64,000 nucleotides of DNA, taken from NCBI GenBank assembly GCA_052117605.1, contig JBQKIT010000005.1; one strand, 5' to 3'. Under the pieces are notes generated by a model. That model was given only the letters and a program-made list of their open reading frames with translations, was not told the DNA's origin and ran no database searches. Every line of letters begins with the position of its first letter. Position 1 is the first letter of the stretch. Positions 36,738-45,157 of this stretch are shown here, piece after piece. Both the position numbers and the translations under genes were made by a program. This stretch comes from CAG-791 sp000431495 (lineage in GTDB: Bacteria > Bacillota > Clostridia > Lachnospirales > Lachnospiraceae).

Positions 36738-36782
36738 AGGGCAAGATATGTAAAAAATCAACCAATCCAGGGCAAAATATGT
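36738..36782. promoter_or_regulatory. Direct repeats, likely AraC-type activator site
   Basis: AGGGCAAGATATGT (36738-36751) and AGGGCAAAATATGT (36769-36782) match at 13 of 14 positions and are 31 bases apart, three helical turns. The second copy ends one base before the -35 position of the GH31 promoter. This is the usual geometry for an AraC-family activator. Confidence 0.65.
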
Positions 36783-36783
36783 G

Positions 36784-36812
36784 TGGATTCTGAAATCTGC
36801 TTTTTCTAAAAT
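36784..36812 (+). promoter_or_regulatory. Activator-dependent promoter of the GH31-TRAP operon
   Basis: A good -10 box TAAAAT (36807-36812) sits 17 bases after a poor -35 TGGATT (36784-36789). The poor -35 next to the repeat suggests that transcription needs the AraC-type activator. Confidence 0.5.
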
Positions 36813-36870
36813 CTTAGTGCAAGTTTGGAAAATGTAACGACTTTTTCAGAGAAAGATCCAGGAGGAGCGC

Positions 36871-39384
36871 ATGAAGGTATGCTACAAAGCCGGAGCAGTG
36901 ACGGCAAAAGAGAATTACTATTCCATTGCGGCGGATGCAGTGGAGATTCGCCTGTGGTTTTTGACGGATGAAATCCTTCGAATCCGCGCGGGGTTTGACG
37001 GAGATTGGGATGAGGCATCCTACAGTCTGGTAATGACAGCCTGGGATTCCCGGACGGACGAGCTGATGAAGGATTATCGCAGGAGAGTGGAAACCGCAAA
37101 GGCGCAGTTGACGGACGGCGCAGACAAAGCGGTGATCCAGGGAGAAAAGCTCCGCGTTGAGGTGGAAAAGGATCCCTTCCGTATCTGCGTTTATGATGCT
37201 GAGGGAACGCAGATTCATGCGGATATTCCGGATCTTGCCTATCGGGAGGATTCCAATAAAAGAAGACTTCACTCCAGTCAGATAGAAGCGCAGGACTGCT
37301 TCTATGGCTTTGGAGAGAAATCCGGAGAAATCAATAAGGCGGAAAAGTTTATGAACATGGCACCCGGTGATGCCATGGGCTACAATCCGGCAGAAACCGA
37401 TTCTCTTTATAAGCATGTCCCGTTTTATATCAAGCTGCAGGGGGCAGAGAAGAAGGCGGTTGGATATTTCTATCACACAACGGCAGAATGCACCTTTAAT
37501 ATGGGACGGGAGAAGCGGAACTACTGGCATCGCTATTCCACCTTCTGTGCGGATGCAGGAGATCTGGACCTGTTCCTGATCGCGGGGCCGTCGATTCGCG
37601 AGGTGGTAGAGCGCTATACGGATCTGACCGGAAAGGCGGTGATGCTTCCCAAGGGAGCACTTGGCTATCTTGGCTCCTCAATGTATTATCCGGAGCTTCC
37701 GAAGGATTCGGATGATGCGGTTCTGGATTTCATTGATACCACCAGGGAAGAAGGAATTCCGGCAGACGGCTTTCAGCTTTCCTCCGGTTACTGCGCTGTG
37801 GAAACCGAGGAGGGCATCAAGAGATGCAGCTTTACCTGGAATTATGACCGGTTCAAGGATCCGGCAGGTTGGTTTGCACAGATGAAAAAGAGAGGCATTG
37901 TGGTCTCTCCCAACATTAAGCCTGGCATGCTTCTTGTTCATCCTCTCCTTCAGGAGATGGAGGACAAGGACATGTTCGTGAAGGACAGCACGGAGGAAAA
38001 ACCGGGAATCGGAACCTGGTGGGGCGGAAAAGGCTATTTTGTCGATTACACAAAGGAATCGACGAGAAAGCACTGGAAGGAATACATCACAGAGAACCTG
38101 CTGAAGTACGGATGTGAATCCATCTGGAACGATAACTGTGAGTATGATTCCATGGTGGATAAGGACTGCCGCGTGTATTTCGAGGGCAAGGGAAGCACCA
38201 TCGGAACCATGAAGCCGGTGATGAGCAACCTGATGTGCCAGCTTTCCAATGAGGCAATCACGGAATACAATCCGAAGGTCCGGCCTTTCTCGGTCTGCCG
38301 TTCCGGTCACGCCGGCATTCAGCGGTATGCACAGGTCTGGGCGGGCGACAACCTGACCTGCTGGGAATCGCTGAAGTACAACATTGCTACCATTCTTGGT
38401 TCCGGACTTTCCGGTATGGCCAATACCGGCTGCGATGTTGGAGGCTTCTACGGAGTATCTCCGGAGCCGGAGCTGTTTGTGAGGTGGGTGCAGAACGGAA
38501 TTTTCATGCCGCGCTTCTCCATCCATTCCACAAACACGGACAATACTGTGACGGAGCCTTGGATGTACGGTGACAAGAAGCAGTACATCAAGGATGCCAT
38601 TGATCTCCGCTACAAGATGAGTCCGTACCTGTACTCCCTGATGTATCGCGCACATGTGACGGGCCTGCCGCTCATGGAGCCCCTGTTCATGGCCTTCCAG
38701 CAGGATGAGAAGACCTGGGACGAAGGAATCAGCTTCATGTGGGGAGACAGCCTTCTGATTGCAAATGTTGTGGAGAAGGGGGCAAAGACCCGGAAGGTCT
38801 ATCTGCCCAAGGCGGAAGATGAGAACGTGCGGTTCTATGATTTTTGGACAAGAATGCCGTATCCGGCAGGGGAAGAGATCGAGATTCCCGTGGATCTTGC
38901 GTCCATCCCGATGTTCGTAAAATCCGGAGCGATTGTACCGATGTCCGGAAATCATCTGATGAATCTGATGACAGAAAAAACAACGGAGCTGGAAATCCTG
39001 ATGGCACCGGATGTGGATTCCGAGTTCGTTCTGTATGAGGATGACGGAGTCAGCAATGATTATCAGGAAGGCGCGTACCTGAAAACAACGATTGCGGCAA
39101 CGGCAGGAACCAGAACAGAGATCTCCTTCACAAATGAAGGAAACTACGAGACCGCTGTTGAGACCATCTCTCTGGATGTGATTCATCGCGAGAAGGCTCC
39201 GTTCTATGTTCAGGTGGATGGAAAAGAACTGCCTCATTTCCTTCACCGCAGGAAATACGAAGAGGCGGCGGAGGGCTGGTATTACAGCCAGAGACTGAAA
39301 TCGGTTCAGATTCACTATACAAACCCGAAGAAGGATCACAAGGTTCTGATTTCCTTCGAACAGTTTGATTTGATTGGAATGTGA
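36871..39384 (+). CDS. GH31 family glycoside hydrolase
   Basis: A cytoplasmic alpha-glycosidase of 837 residues. The GH31 barrel has SIWNDNCEYD, where D421 is the expected nucleophile (usual motif WxDMNE), and VCRSGHAGIQRYAQVWAGDN, where D493 is the expected acid/base. An N-terminal beta domain (residues 1 to about 250) and C-terminal beta domains complete the family layout. GH31 includes alpha-glucosidases, alpha-xylosidases, sulfoquinovosidases and others; the altered nucleophile motif with cysteine after asparagine leaves the substrate open. AGGAGGAG precedes the ATG at 36871. The TRAP transporter genes follow after 32 bases in the same operon, so the product or substrate may be acidic. 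Confidence 0.9.
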   Translation: MKVCYKAGAVTAKENYYSIAADAVEIRLWFLTDEILRIRAGFDGDWDEASYSLVMTAWDSRTDELMKDYRRRVETAKAQLTDGADKAVIQGEKLRVEVEKDPFRICVYDAEGTQIHADIPDLAYREDSNKRRLHSSQIEAQDCFYGFGEKSGEINKAEKFMNMAPGDAMGYNPAETDSLYKHVPFYIKLQGAEKKAVGYFYHTTAECTFNMGREKRNYWHRYSTFCADAGDLDLFLIAGPSIREVVERYTDLTGKAVMLPKGALGYLGSSMYYPELPKDSDDAVLDFIDTTREEGIPADGFQLSSGYCAVETEEGIKRCSFTWNYDRFKDPAGWFAQMKKRGIVVSPNIKPGMLLVHPLLQEMEDKDMFVKDSTEEKPGIGTWWGGKGYFVDYTKESTRKHWKEYITENLLKYGCESIWNDNCEYDSMVDKDCRVYFEGKGSTIGTMKPVMSNLMCQLSNEAITEYNPKVRPFSVCRSGHAGIQRYAQVWAGDNLTCWESLKYNIATILGSGLSGMANTGCDVGGFYGVSPEPELFVRWVQNGIFMPRFSIHSTNTDNTVTEPWMYGDKKQYIKDAIDLRYKMSPYLYSLMYRAHVTGLPLMEPLFMAFQQDEKTWDEGISFMWGDSLLIANVVEKGAKTRKVYLPKAEDENVRFYDFWTRMPYPAGEEIEIPVDLASIPMFVKSGAIVPMSGNHLMNLMTEKTTELEILMAPDVDSEFVLYEDDGVSNDYQEGAYLKTTIAATAGTRTEISFTNEGNYETAVETISLDVIHREKAPFYVQVDGKELPHFLHRRKYEEAAEGWYYSQRLKSVQIHYTNPKKDHKVLISFEQFDLIGM

Positions 39385-39416
39385 TCATGAGAAATGAAAA
39401 TATGAGGAGAAAAAGT

Positions 39417-40469
39417 ATGATCAAAAAACTTGCAGCACTTGCTGCGGCGGGAATTCTTGCGATCACCGCACTGACCGGATGCAGCTCTGCTCAGAGCAGC
39501 GCGGTGACAAGTGATCAGGCAACGGCTGAGAATCCGATGGTGCTGACGCTGGCACACGGTCTGTCGGAAACACACACGGTGCACATCGCAATGACACAGT
39601 TTGCGGATGAGGTGAAGGAGAAAACCGGCGGACGAATCATCATCAATATTTTCCCGAACGGGCAGCTTGGCTCGGAGACGGAGAATCTGGAGCAGCTTCA
39701 GGCGGGAGTCATCGCCATGACCAAGGTTTCCGCACCTGGCCTTGCGACCTACAACGAGGCATACAATGCATTCGGTCTTCCGTATCTGTTTGATGACGAG
39801 CAGGATTTCTATCAGGTAATGGATTCTCAGGAGATGAGAGATTTCTTCCTTTCCACAAAGGAGGATGGCTTTACGGTCCTGACCTATTACACTTCGGGAG
39901 CGCGTTCCTTCTATACAAAGAACAAGGCCATCCGCGAGCCCTCGGATCTGAAGGGACTGAAGATTCGCGTACAGGATATGAAGACGCAGACGGATCTGAT
40001 TTCGGCACTTGGCGGGACTCCGGTTGCCATGTCCTACGGCGATGTCTATACTGCGCTTCAGACCGGTATTATTGATGGAACGGAGAACAATGAAACGGCA
40101 CTGACGACGGGAAAGCACGGAGAAGTCTGCAAGGTATATTCCTCTGACCGGCACGCGATGATTCCGGATGTTCTGGTGATGAGCTCCAAGGTCTGGGATC
40201 GCATTTCCCCGGAGGATCAGCAGATCATTCTGCAGGCTGCCTATGATTCCACGGATGCACACAAGGTGATGTGGGACGATGCCATTCAGGCGGCCATTCA
40301 GGAAGCACAGGATGAGATGGGCGTGACCTTTGTGAACGACATTGACAAGCAGGCCTTCCGCGATGCAACGGCGGATATGGTTGCAAAATACAGAAATGAG
40401 TACCCGGGAGTAGATCATCTCCTTGGCATCATCGAAGAAGTACATGAAAAGGAGGCCGGCAATGAATAA
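39417..40469 (+). CDS. dctP: TRAP transporter substrate-binding lipoprotein DctP
   Basis: The extracytoplasmic binding subunit of a tripartite ATP-independent periplasmic-type transporter, 350 residues. The signal peptide ends in the lipobox LTGC with C22 lipidated, as needed in a Gram-positive. The DctP fold is recognisable: LTLAHGLSETHTVHIAMTQFADEV at the start, SGARSFYTK, then LKGLKIRVQ with the arginine that usually clamps a substrate carboxylate, and IDGTENNETAL. The start at 39417 follows AGGAGA. It overlaps dctQ by eight bases. TRAP systems use ion gradients and mostly import organic acids such as uronates, so a sugar acid is a reasonable guess. Confidence 0.93.
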   Translation: MIKKLAALAAAGILAITALTGCSSAQSSAVTSDQATAENPMVLTLAHGLSETHTVHIAMTQFADEVKEKTGGRIIINIFPNGQLGSETENLEQLQAGVIAMTKVSAPGLATYNEAYNAFGLPYLFDDEQDFYQVMDSQEMRDFFLSTKEDGFTVLTYYTSGARSFYTKNKAIREPSDLKGLKIRVQDMKTQTDLISALGGTPVAMSYGDVYTALQTGIIDGTENNETALTTGKHGEVCKVYSSDRHAMIPDVLVMSSKVWDRISPEDQQIILQAAYDSTDAHKVMWDDAIQAAIQEAQDEMGVTFVNDIDKQAFRDATADMVAKYRNEYPGVDHLLGIIEEVHEKEAGNE

Positions 40470-41001
40470 GGCACAGGTAAAAAAAGTACTCGGCATAGTG
40501 AAGATCTGGATGGACCGGATTCTTTCCGCTGCCTGCGCGATTCTTCTTTCCTTCATGACGTTTCTGGTCCTGTGGCAGGTATTTACCCGCTACATCCTGA
40601 ACCACCCGGCGGCCTTCACGGAGGAGCTGGTAAAGTATTCGTTGATCTGGACCGGCTTCATCGGTGCGGCGTACGCATTCTCTACAAGAGAGCACATGTC
40701 ACTGACGATTGTACGTGACAAGCTTACCGGCGTTCCTCATAAGATCCTGATGATTGCGATTGATGTTCTCATTCTTGCACTGGCTGTCATGGTGATTACC
40801 ATCGGCGGATTCAAGCTTGCGATTTCTGCGAAAATGGAGTTCTCAGCGCTTCTTGGAATTCCGAGAAGTCTTGTTTATTCCTGTGCACCGGTGTCCGGAA
40901 TATTTATTATTTTTGCACAGCTGATCAATCTTTTTGAAGACATTACCGGAGAGAAGGTTGATGCAGAGAAGAAAGAAGAAAAAGGAGGCAACAACAGATG
41001 A
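40462..41001 (+). CDS. dctQ: TRAP transporter small permease DctQ
   Basis: The small membrane subunit, 179 residues with four predicted helices. The DctQ signature is in the first half: VLWQVFTRYILNHPAAFTEELVKYSLIWTGFIGAAYAFSTREHMSL. The C-terminus is a short charged tail (DAEKKEEKGGNN). The ATG at 40462 follows GGAGG six bases upstream and overlaps the dctP end by eight bases; the stop overlaps dctM by four bases. The three genes therefore form one tightly coupled translation unit. Confidence 0.93.
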   Translation: MNKAQVKKVLGIVKIWMDRILSAACAILLSFMTFLVLWQVFTRYILNHPAAFTEELVKYSLIWTGFIGAAYAFSTREHMSLTIVRDKLTGVPHKILMIAIDVLILALAVMVITIGGFKLAISAKMEFSALLGIPRSLVYSCAPVSGIFIIFAQLINLFEDITGEKVDAEKKEEKGGNNR

Positions 41002-42302
41002 GTATTGGAGTTACGACAGCTCTGCTGTTTATTGTATTCGGCGTACTGCTGTTTCTGGGAGTTCCGATCTCTGTCAGCATTATTGTCTCTTCCATTGTGA
41101 CGGTAATGTCCACACTTTCCTGGGACCAGATCACGTTCATCACGATGCAGAAGATGAATTCCGGCGTGGAGAGCTTTTCGCTCCTGGCCATTCCGCTGTT
41201 CATCCTTGCAGGTAATATCATGAATAACGGCGGCATTGCCAAGAGACTGATCGCATTTGCTCAGCTGTTCGTGGGAAGAATTCCGGGAAACCTTGCACAG
41301 GCAAATATTCTCGGCAACATGCTGTTCGGAGCGCTCTCCGGCTCATCCGTTGCGGCAGCTTCCGCAATGGGAGGCTGCATCAGCCCTTCCGAGAAGGAGC
41401 AGGGCTATGATCCTGCCTTCAGTGCGGCGGCAAACATTGCGTCGGCTCCGACGGGACTTCTGATTCCGCCGACCTCGGCCTTCATTGTATATTCTACCGT
41501 GGCGGGCGGCGTATCCATTTCCACCCTGTTCATGGCAGGGTATGTGCCCGGAATTCTGATAGGTATCGGCTGCATGGCGGTCGCCTTTGTTATGGCCAGG
41601 AAGGCTGGCATGAAGGCAACCGGACGCGATAAGAGCAAGAGCATCGGAAAGATTGTATGGGATGCCATTCCGTCGCTTCTTCTGATTCTCATTGTCATCG
41701 GCGGTATTGTTTCCGGTATCTTTACTGCAACGGAAGGCGCGGGTGTGGCGGTTCTGTACTGCCTGATTCTCTCTGTTATTTACAGGAATCTGACGCTGAA
41801 GGGCTTTGTGAAGATTCTGCTGGATTCTGCGAAGACCTCCGGGATCATTCTGTTTCTGATTTCTGCATCCTCTGCGATGAGCTTTGTCATGGCATATGCG
41901 GGAATTCCGTCTGCGATCAGCAATGCACTGATGGCGATCTCCGATAATAAGTATGTCATTTTCCTGCTGATGAACATCATTCTGATGGTGGTCGGCATGT
42001 TCATGGACATTACACCGGCAATCCTGATTTTCACTCCGATTTTTCTGCCGATCGCACAGAGCCTTGGCATGAGTGAGATTCAGTTCGGCGTCATGCTGAT
42101 TTTCAACATGTGCCTCGGAAACATCACTCCCCCGGTAGGATCGGTTCTGTTTGTCGGCTGCGGCATTGGCGGTGTCTCGATTGAAAAGGTAACGCCGAAG
42201 CTGATTCCGTACTTTGCGGTTCTGTTTGCACTGCTGCTTCTGGTAACCTATGTGCCGGCACTGTCTCTGGGCATTCCGTCACTGATGGGTCTGATCAAAT
42301 AA
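40998..42302 (+). CDS. dctM: TRAP transporter large permease DctM
   Basis: The large, 434-residue subunit that forms the ion-coupled transport path, with about twelve hydrophobic segments. Family features visible are ESFSLLAIPLFILAGNIMNNGGIAKRL near residue 55-80, GALSGSSVAAASAMGG near 115, and the C-terminal MDITPAILIFTPIFLPIAQSLGMS followed by LGNITPPVGSVLFVGCGIGG, both DctM hallmarks. The start overlaps dctQ by four bases. A terminator follows about 60 bases after the stop. With dctP and dctQ it makes a complete transporter, co-expressed with GH31. Confidence 0.95.
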   Translation: MSIGVTTALLFIVFGVLLFLGVPISVSIIVSSIVTVMSTLSWDQITFITMQKMNSGVESFSLLAIPLFILAGNIMNNGGIAKRLIAFAQLFVGRIPGNLAQANILGNMLFGALSGSSVAAASAMGGCISPSEKEQGYDPAFSAAANIASAPTGLLIPPTSAFIVYSTVAGGVSISTLFMAGYVPGILIGIGCMAVAFVMARKAGMKATGRDKSKSIGKIVWDAIPSLLLILIVIGGIVSGIFTATEGAGVAVLYCLILSVIYRNLTLKGFVKILLDSAKTSGIILFLISASSAMSFVMAYAGIPSAISNALMAISDNKYVIFLLMNIILMVVGMFMDITPAILIFTPIFLPIAQSLGMSEIQFGVMLIFNMCLGNITPPVGSVLFVGCGIGGVSIEKVTPKLIPYFAVLFALLLLVTYVPALSLGIPSLMGLIK

Positions 42303-42360
42303 AAATGTCCCCCGGAAAACGGAGCTTTGGGCCGGCTTTTTAAAAGAGATACGGATAAAG

Positions 42361-42386
42361 TCCCTCGGATTTTCCGGGGGATTTTT
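42361..42386 (+). terminator. Terminator of the GH31-TRAP operon
   Basis: TCCCTCGGA and TCCGGGGGA form a 9-bp stem with one G-T pair around TTT, followed by five T residues. The 3' arm could also pair perfectly with TCCCCCGGAAAA at 42308-42319; both options end in the same T-run. Confidence 0.88.
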
Positions 42387-42413
42387 CTGCGTATAAGGAG
42401 GCTTGCAGAACTC

Positions 42414-42422
42414 TGTTATAAT
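42414..42422 (+). promoter_or_regulatory. Extended -10 promoter of the thioesterase group
   Basis: TGTTATAAT: a consensus TATAAT (42417-42422) with an upstream TG. No good -35 lies 17 bases upstream, which extended -10 promoters do not need. It starts directly after the TRAP terminator. Confidence 0.6.
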
Positions 42423-42480
42423 GGGTACATCCTTTTCGGAAAGAAAGGGAAGGTGAAAATGGATTGAGATGGGAGGCCTT

Positions 42481-43200
42481 GTGTATACTTTTTCGGGAAG
42501 AGTGAGATTCAGCGAGACGGATCCGGATGGAATTCTCCGGATGGAATCGCTGATTGATTATTTTCAGGATTGCTCCACCTTTCAGTCGGAAGACCTTGGG
42601 GTTGGGATGGACTATCTGAAGAAGGGACATCTTGCCTGGGTGGTAAATTACTGGCAGATTGATATCCGGAGGCTTCCGCGCCTCGGGGATCCCATTGTTG
42701 CGGGAACATCGCCGTATGATATCCATGGCTTTATGGGCATGCGCAATTTCATGCTGGAGAGTGCGGATGGGGAGCGGCTTGTGAATGCGAATTCGGTCTG
42801 GTCGCTGATTGATCTTGAGCGGGGCGTTCCGGTCCGGGCAGGTGAGGAAATCTGCAGCGCGTATGAGCTGCTTCCGAAATTTGATATGGAATATCTGCCC
42901 CGTAAGATCCGTGTGCCGGAAGAGGGCGGAGAGAAGATGGAGCCGATTCGGATCACGGAGCAGTTTCTTGACAGCAACCATCATGTGAACAACGGCCAGT
43001 ATGTGCGGATGGCAATGGAATACGGACCGGAGGACGCGCAGATTGCACGGCTCCGCGTTGAGTATAAGAAGCAGGCGTATCTGGGGGATGTGATTGTTCC
43101 GGAAGTATTCCGGACGGATGAAGAGACCGTTATGATCGCGCTGAATCATGCCGACGGGGGAACCTGTGCGGTGGCAGAAATAACGAAAGGACGGAAATGA
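42481..43200 (+). CDS. Acyl-ACP thioesterase
   Basis: A double hot-dog enzyme of 239 residues that releases fatty acids from acyl carrier protein. The first hot-dog has VRFSETDPDGILRMESLIDYFQDC and WVVNYWQIDI; the second has the acyl-ACP thioesterase core FLDSNHHVNNGQYVRM (Asn/His catalytic region) near residue 160. The likely start is GTG 42481, four bases after GGAGG; an ATG at 42469 is in frame but has no ribosome binding site at normal distance. It has its own promoter and is followed by cvfB after one base, so both are co-translated. In anaerobic Firmicutes such enzymes may adjust membrane lipid composition or release fatty acids; the chain length is unknown. Confidence 0.88.
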   Translation: MYTFSGRVRFSETDPDGILRMESLIDYFQDCSTFQSEDLGVGMDYLKKGHLAWVVNYWQIDIRRLPRLGDPIVAGTSPYDIHGFMGMRNFMLESADGERLVNANSVWSLIDLERGVPVRAGEEICSAYELLPKFDMEYLPRKIRVPEEGGEKMEPIRITEQFLDSNHHVNNGQYVRMAMEYGPEDAQIARLRVEYKKQAYLGDVIVPEVFRTDEETVMIALNHADGGTCAVAEITKGRK

Positions 43201-43201
43201 C

Positions 43202-44074
43202 ATGTTCAGAGTTGGAGAGAAGCAGACGCTGGTTGTAGAGAAAATGGTGCCAATGGGCGTCTATCTGAAGGAGAAGACTCCGGAAACAGAAGAGAAGGAA
43301 GAAAGCGAAGGGAAGGATGCGGAGCATGTCCTGCTTCCCCGTACGCAGGTGCCGGAGGGCGCGGCAGCAGGCGACGAGGTCACGGTGTTCCTTTATAAGG
43401 ATTCGGAAGACCGTCTGATCGCGACGCGGAAGGAACCGAAGCTGACGCTGCATGAGGTGGGGTACCTCACCGTGAAGGAGGTTGGAAGAATCGGCGCTTT
43501 CCTTGACTGGGGACTGGACAAGGATCTGCTGCTTCCTTTTCATGAACAGCCGAGAGATCAGCGCGTGCAGAAGGGACAGAGCATTCTCTGCGCGGTCTAT
43601 CTGGATAAAAGCGGACGGCTTGCCGCAACCATGAATGTCTATCCGTGGCTTTCCCAGGACAGCCCGTATCACAAGGGAGATGAGGTGACGGGAACGGTCT
43701 ATGAAACCAGTGAGAATTTCGGCCGCTTCGTTGCTGTGGATGACCGGTATTCTGCACTGATCCCGAAGAAGGAGCTGGTGCGTGATCTGAAGGTCGGGGA
43801 TAAGATTAAGGCGAGAGTCCGCCAGGTACGGCCGGACGGAAAGCTGGATCTTACGCTGCGGGAGCCTGTGGCAGATCAGATGAACAAGGATGCGGAAATT
43901 ATCCTGAAGAAAATGGCGGAAAATGGCGGATTGCTTCCGTTTACGGACAAGGCGGATCCGGAACGGATTCGCATGGAAATGCAGATGAGCAAGGCACAGT
44001 TCAAGCGTGCCGTCGGTCACCTTCTTAAGGCAGGAAAAATCACCATCGGAGAGAATGATATCCGGTTACAGTAA
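43202..44074 (+). CDS. cvfB: S1-domain RNA-binding protein CvfB
   Basis: A 290-residue CvfB/YitL protein. It carries several S1-like beta barrels (residues about 1-65, 70-145 with GRIGAFLDWGLDKDLLLPFHEQ, and 150-215 with FGRFVAVDDRYSALIPKKEL) and a C-terminal winged helix (GLLPFTDKADPERIRMEMQMSKAQFKRAVGHLLKAGKI), the standard family layout. In Staphylococcus CvfB influences virulence and binds RNA; its exact role is not settled. The first S1 barrel carries a Glu/Lys-rich insertion near residues 23-41. The gene starts one base after the thioesterase stop. Confidence 0.92.
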   Translation: MFRVGEKQTLVVEKMVPMGVYLKEKTPETEEKEESEGKDAEHVLLPRTQVPEGAAAGDEVTVFLYKDSEDRLIATRKEPKLTLHEVGYLTVKEVGRIGAFLDWGLDKDLLLPFHEQPRDQRVQKGQSILCAVYLDKSGRLAATMNVYPWLSQDSPYHKGDEVTGTVYETSENFGRFVAVDDRYSALIPKKELVRDLKVGDKIKARVRQVRPDGKLDLTLREPVADQMNKDAEIILKKMAENGGLLPFTDKADPERIRMEMQMSKAQFKRAVGHLLKAGKITIGENDIRLQ

Positions 44075-44089
44075 GAGGTCAGAGCAGGA

Positions 44090-45073
44090 ATGAAGACAGA
44101 AAAGGGTGTACTGTCATCCCAGCGGGCTGGCAATTTGTTCTTTGCCATGACGGTAGTCCAGATCATGGGGAGTCTTTCCTATGGGATTGCAGGACTGTTT
44201 TTTCCGCAGCTGTATGGGATTACGATATCTACTGTTTTCAGCGAGGGACTCGCGCTGGTGCCGATGCTGGTTTTTGCGGCCTGTTCCGGTGTGGCGGCGG
44301 GAACACTGTTTCCGCTCTGCCGGATCCGGCCGATTCAGATTCTGCAGGCACTGCTGCTGACGGCGGCCGTGTATCCGGCGTGCACCTTTTTGAATGGACT
44401 GTCACTGTATTTTACGGAGAATGCGGTGGAACAGATGAGCGGCGCAATTGTCGACAGACCCATGTGGGAAATGATTCTTCTGATTGGGATTGCAGGTCCT
44501 TTCTGCGAGGAGATTATTTTCCGGGGCTTTTTCTTTCAGAATCTGAAGAAGGGGAATGGTGCGATCGGCGCCGCTGTTTTTTCGGGAATTCTGTTCGGAC
44601 TGTTTCATATGAACTTCAATCAGTTCGTGTATGCGGCGGCGATGGGAATCTTCCTTGCGCTTGCCGATGAGGCGGGGGGAAGCCTTTGGATTTCGGTACT
44701 CATGCACCAGATGTTCAATACGGCAGAGGTTACGGCGATGTACCGAATGGAACCGGAGGTGCTTGAAACGGCAGGGGCAGATGCTGCGTCCCTTTCGGAA
44801 TCTTCGATGGGAACGGTACTTCCTCAGGCGGCAGAGCTGATTCCGGCTGCGATTCTGGCGGCAGCAGGAGTGGCATTGTTTTTTGTAATTCTGCGGTGGA
44901 TGCGGTCCTCCTCCCGGAAAAAAGTGCCGGAGACGGAGTGCCGGATGGGAACTGTGCAGAGGAAGGATGGAAACGCGGCGGGAAAAAGAAGGTTCTCAGC
45001 ATGGGGATGGATCGGAGTGGTGATTTCAGCCGGTTACATGATCTTTATGGATTTTTTTGTAATGGTGCTTTAA
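44090..45073 (+). CDS. CPBP-family intramembrane metalloprotease
   Basis: A 327-residue membrane protein with about eight hydrophobic helices. The CPBP/Abi motifs are complete: EEIIFRG with E140, E141 and R145; FHMNFNQF with H173; and HQMFN with H206. Members include eukaryotic CAAX prenyl protease 2 and many bacterial proteins involved in peptide processing or self-immunity to bacteriocins. A soluble or loosely structured stretch (residues about 210-250) precedes the last helices, and a basic segment lies near 275-300. It follows cvfB after 15 bases, likely in the same transcript. No bacteriocin gene is near, so a housekeeping role is more likely. Confidence 0.9.
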   Translation: MKTEKGVLSSQRAGNLFFAMTVVQIMGSLSYGIAGLFFPQLYGITISTVFSEGLALVPMLVFAACSGVAAGTLFPLCRIRPIQILQALLLTAAVYPACTFLNGLSLYFTENAVEQMSGAIVDRPMWEMILLIGIAGPFCEEIIFRGFFFQNLKKGNGAIGAAVFSGILFGLFHMNFNQFVYAAAMGIFLALADEAGGSLWISVLMHQMFNTAEVTAMYRMEPEVLETAGADAASLSESSMGTVLPQAAELIPAAILAAAGVALFFVILRWMRSSSRKKVPETECRMGTVQRKDGNAAGKRRFSAWGWIGVVISAGYMIFMDFFVMVL

Positions 45074-45106
45074 AATAAACTTTATATGGGGTAATGCAGA
45101 TTGTTC

Positions 45107-45130
45107 TTTGCCGGATTTTATGCCGGCAAA
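45107..45130. promoter_or_regulatory. Inverted repeat upstream of the CdaR-like gene
   Basis: TTTGCCGG and CCGGCAAA form a perfect 8-base inverted repeat with an 8-base spacer, 27 bases before the start codon. It could be an autoregulatory operator or a 5' leader hairpin. A possible -10 (TTATAT, 45082-45087) lies upstream. Confidence 0.45.
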
Positions 45131-45157
45131 CGTAGATCCGGGAAAGAGTGTGGGGGC

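Noticed and set aside
37678..39339. A 553-residue open frame on the minus strand
   Set aside because: Shadow of the GH31 gene; low-complexity His/Leu/Arg composition.
42308..42381. A possible antiterminator: TCCCCCGGAAAA can pair with the 3' arm of the TRAP terminator
   Set aside because: The alternative stem ends directly before the same T-run, so it would also terminate; no switching effect is expected.
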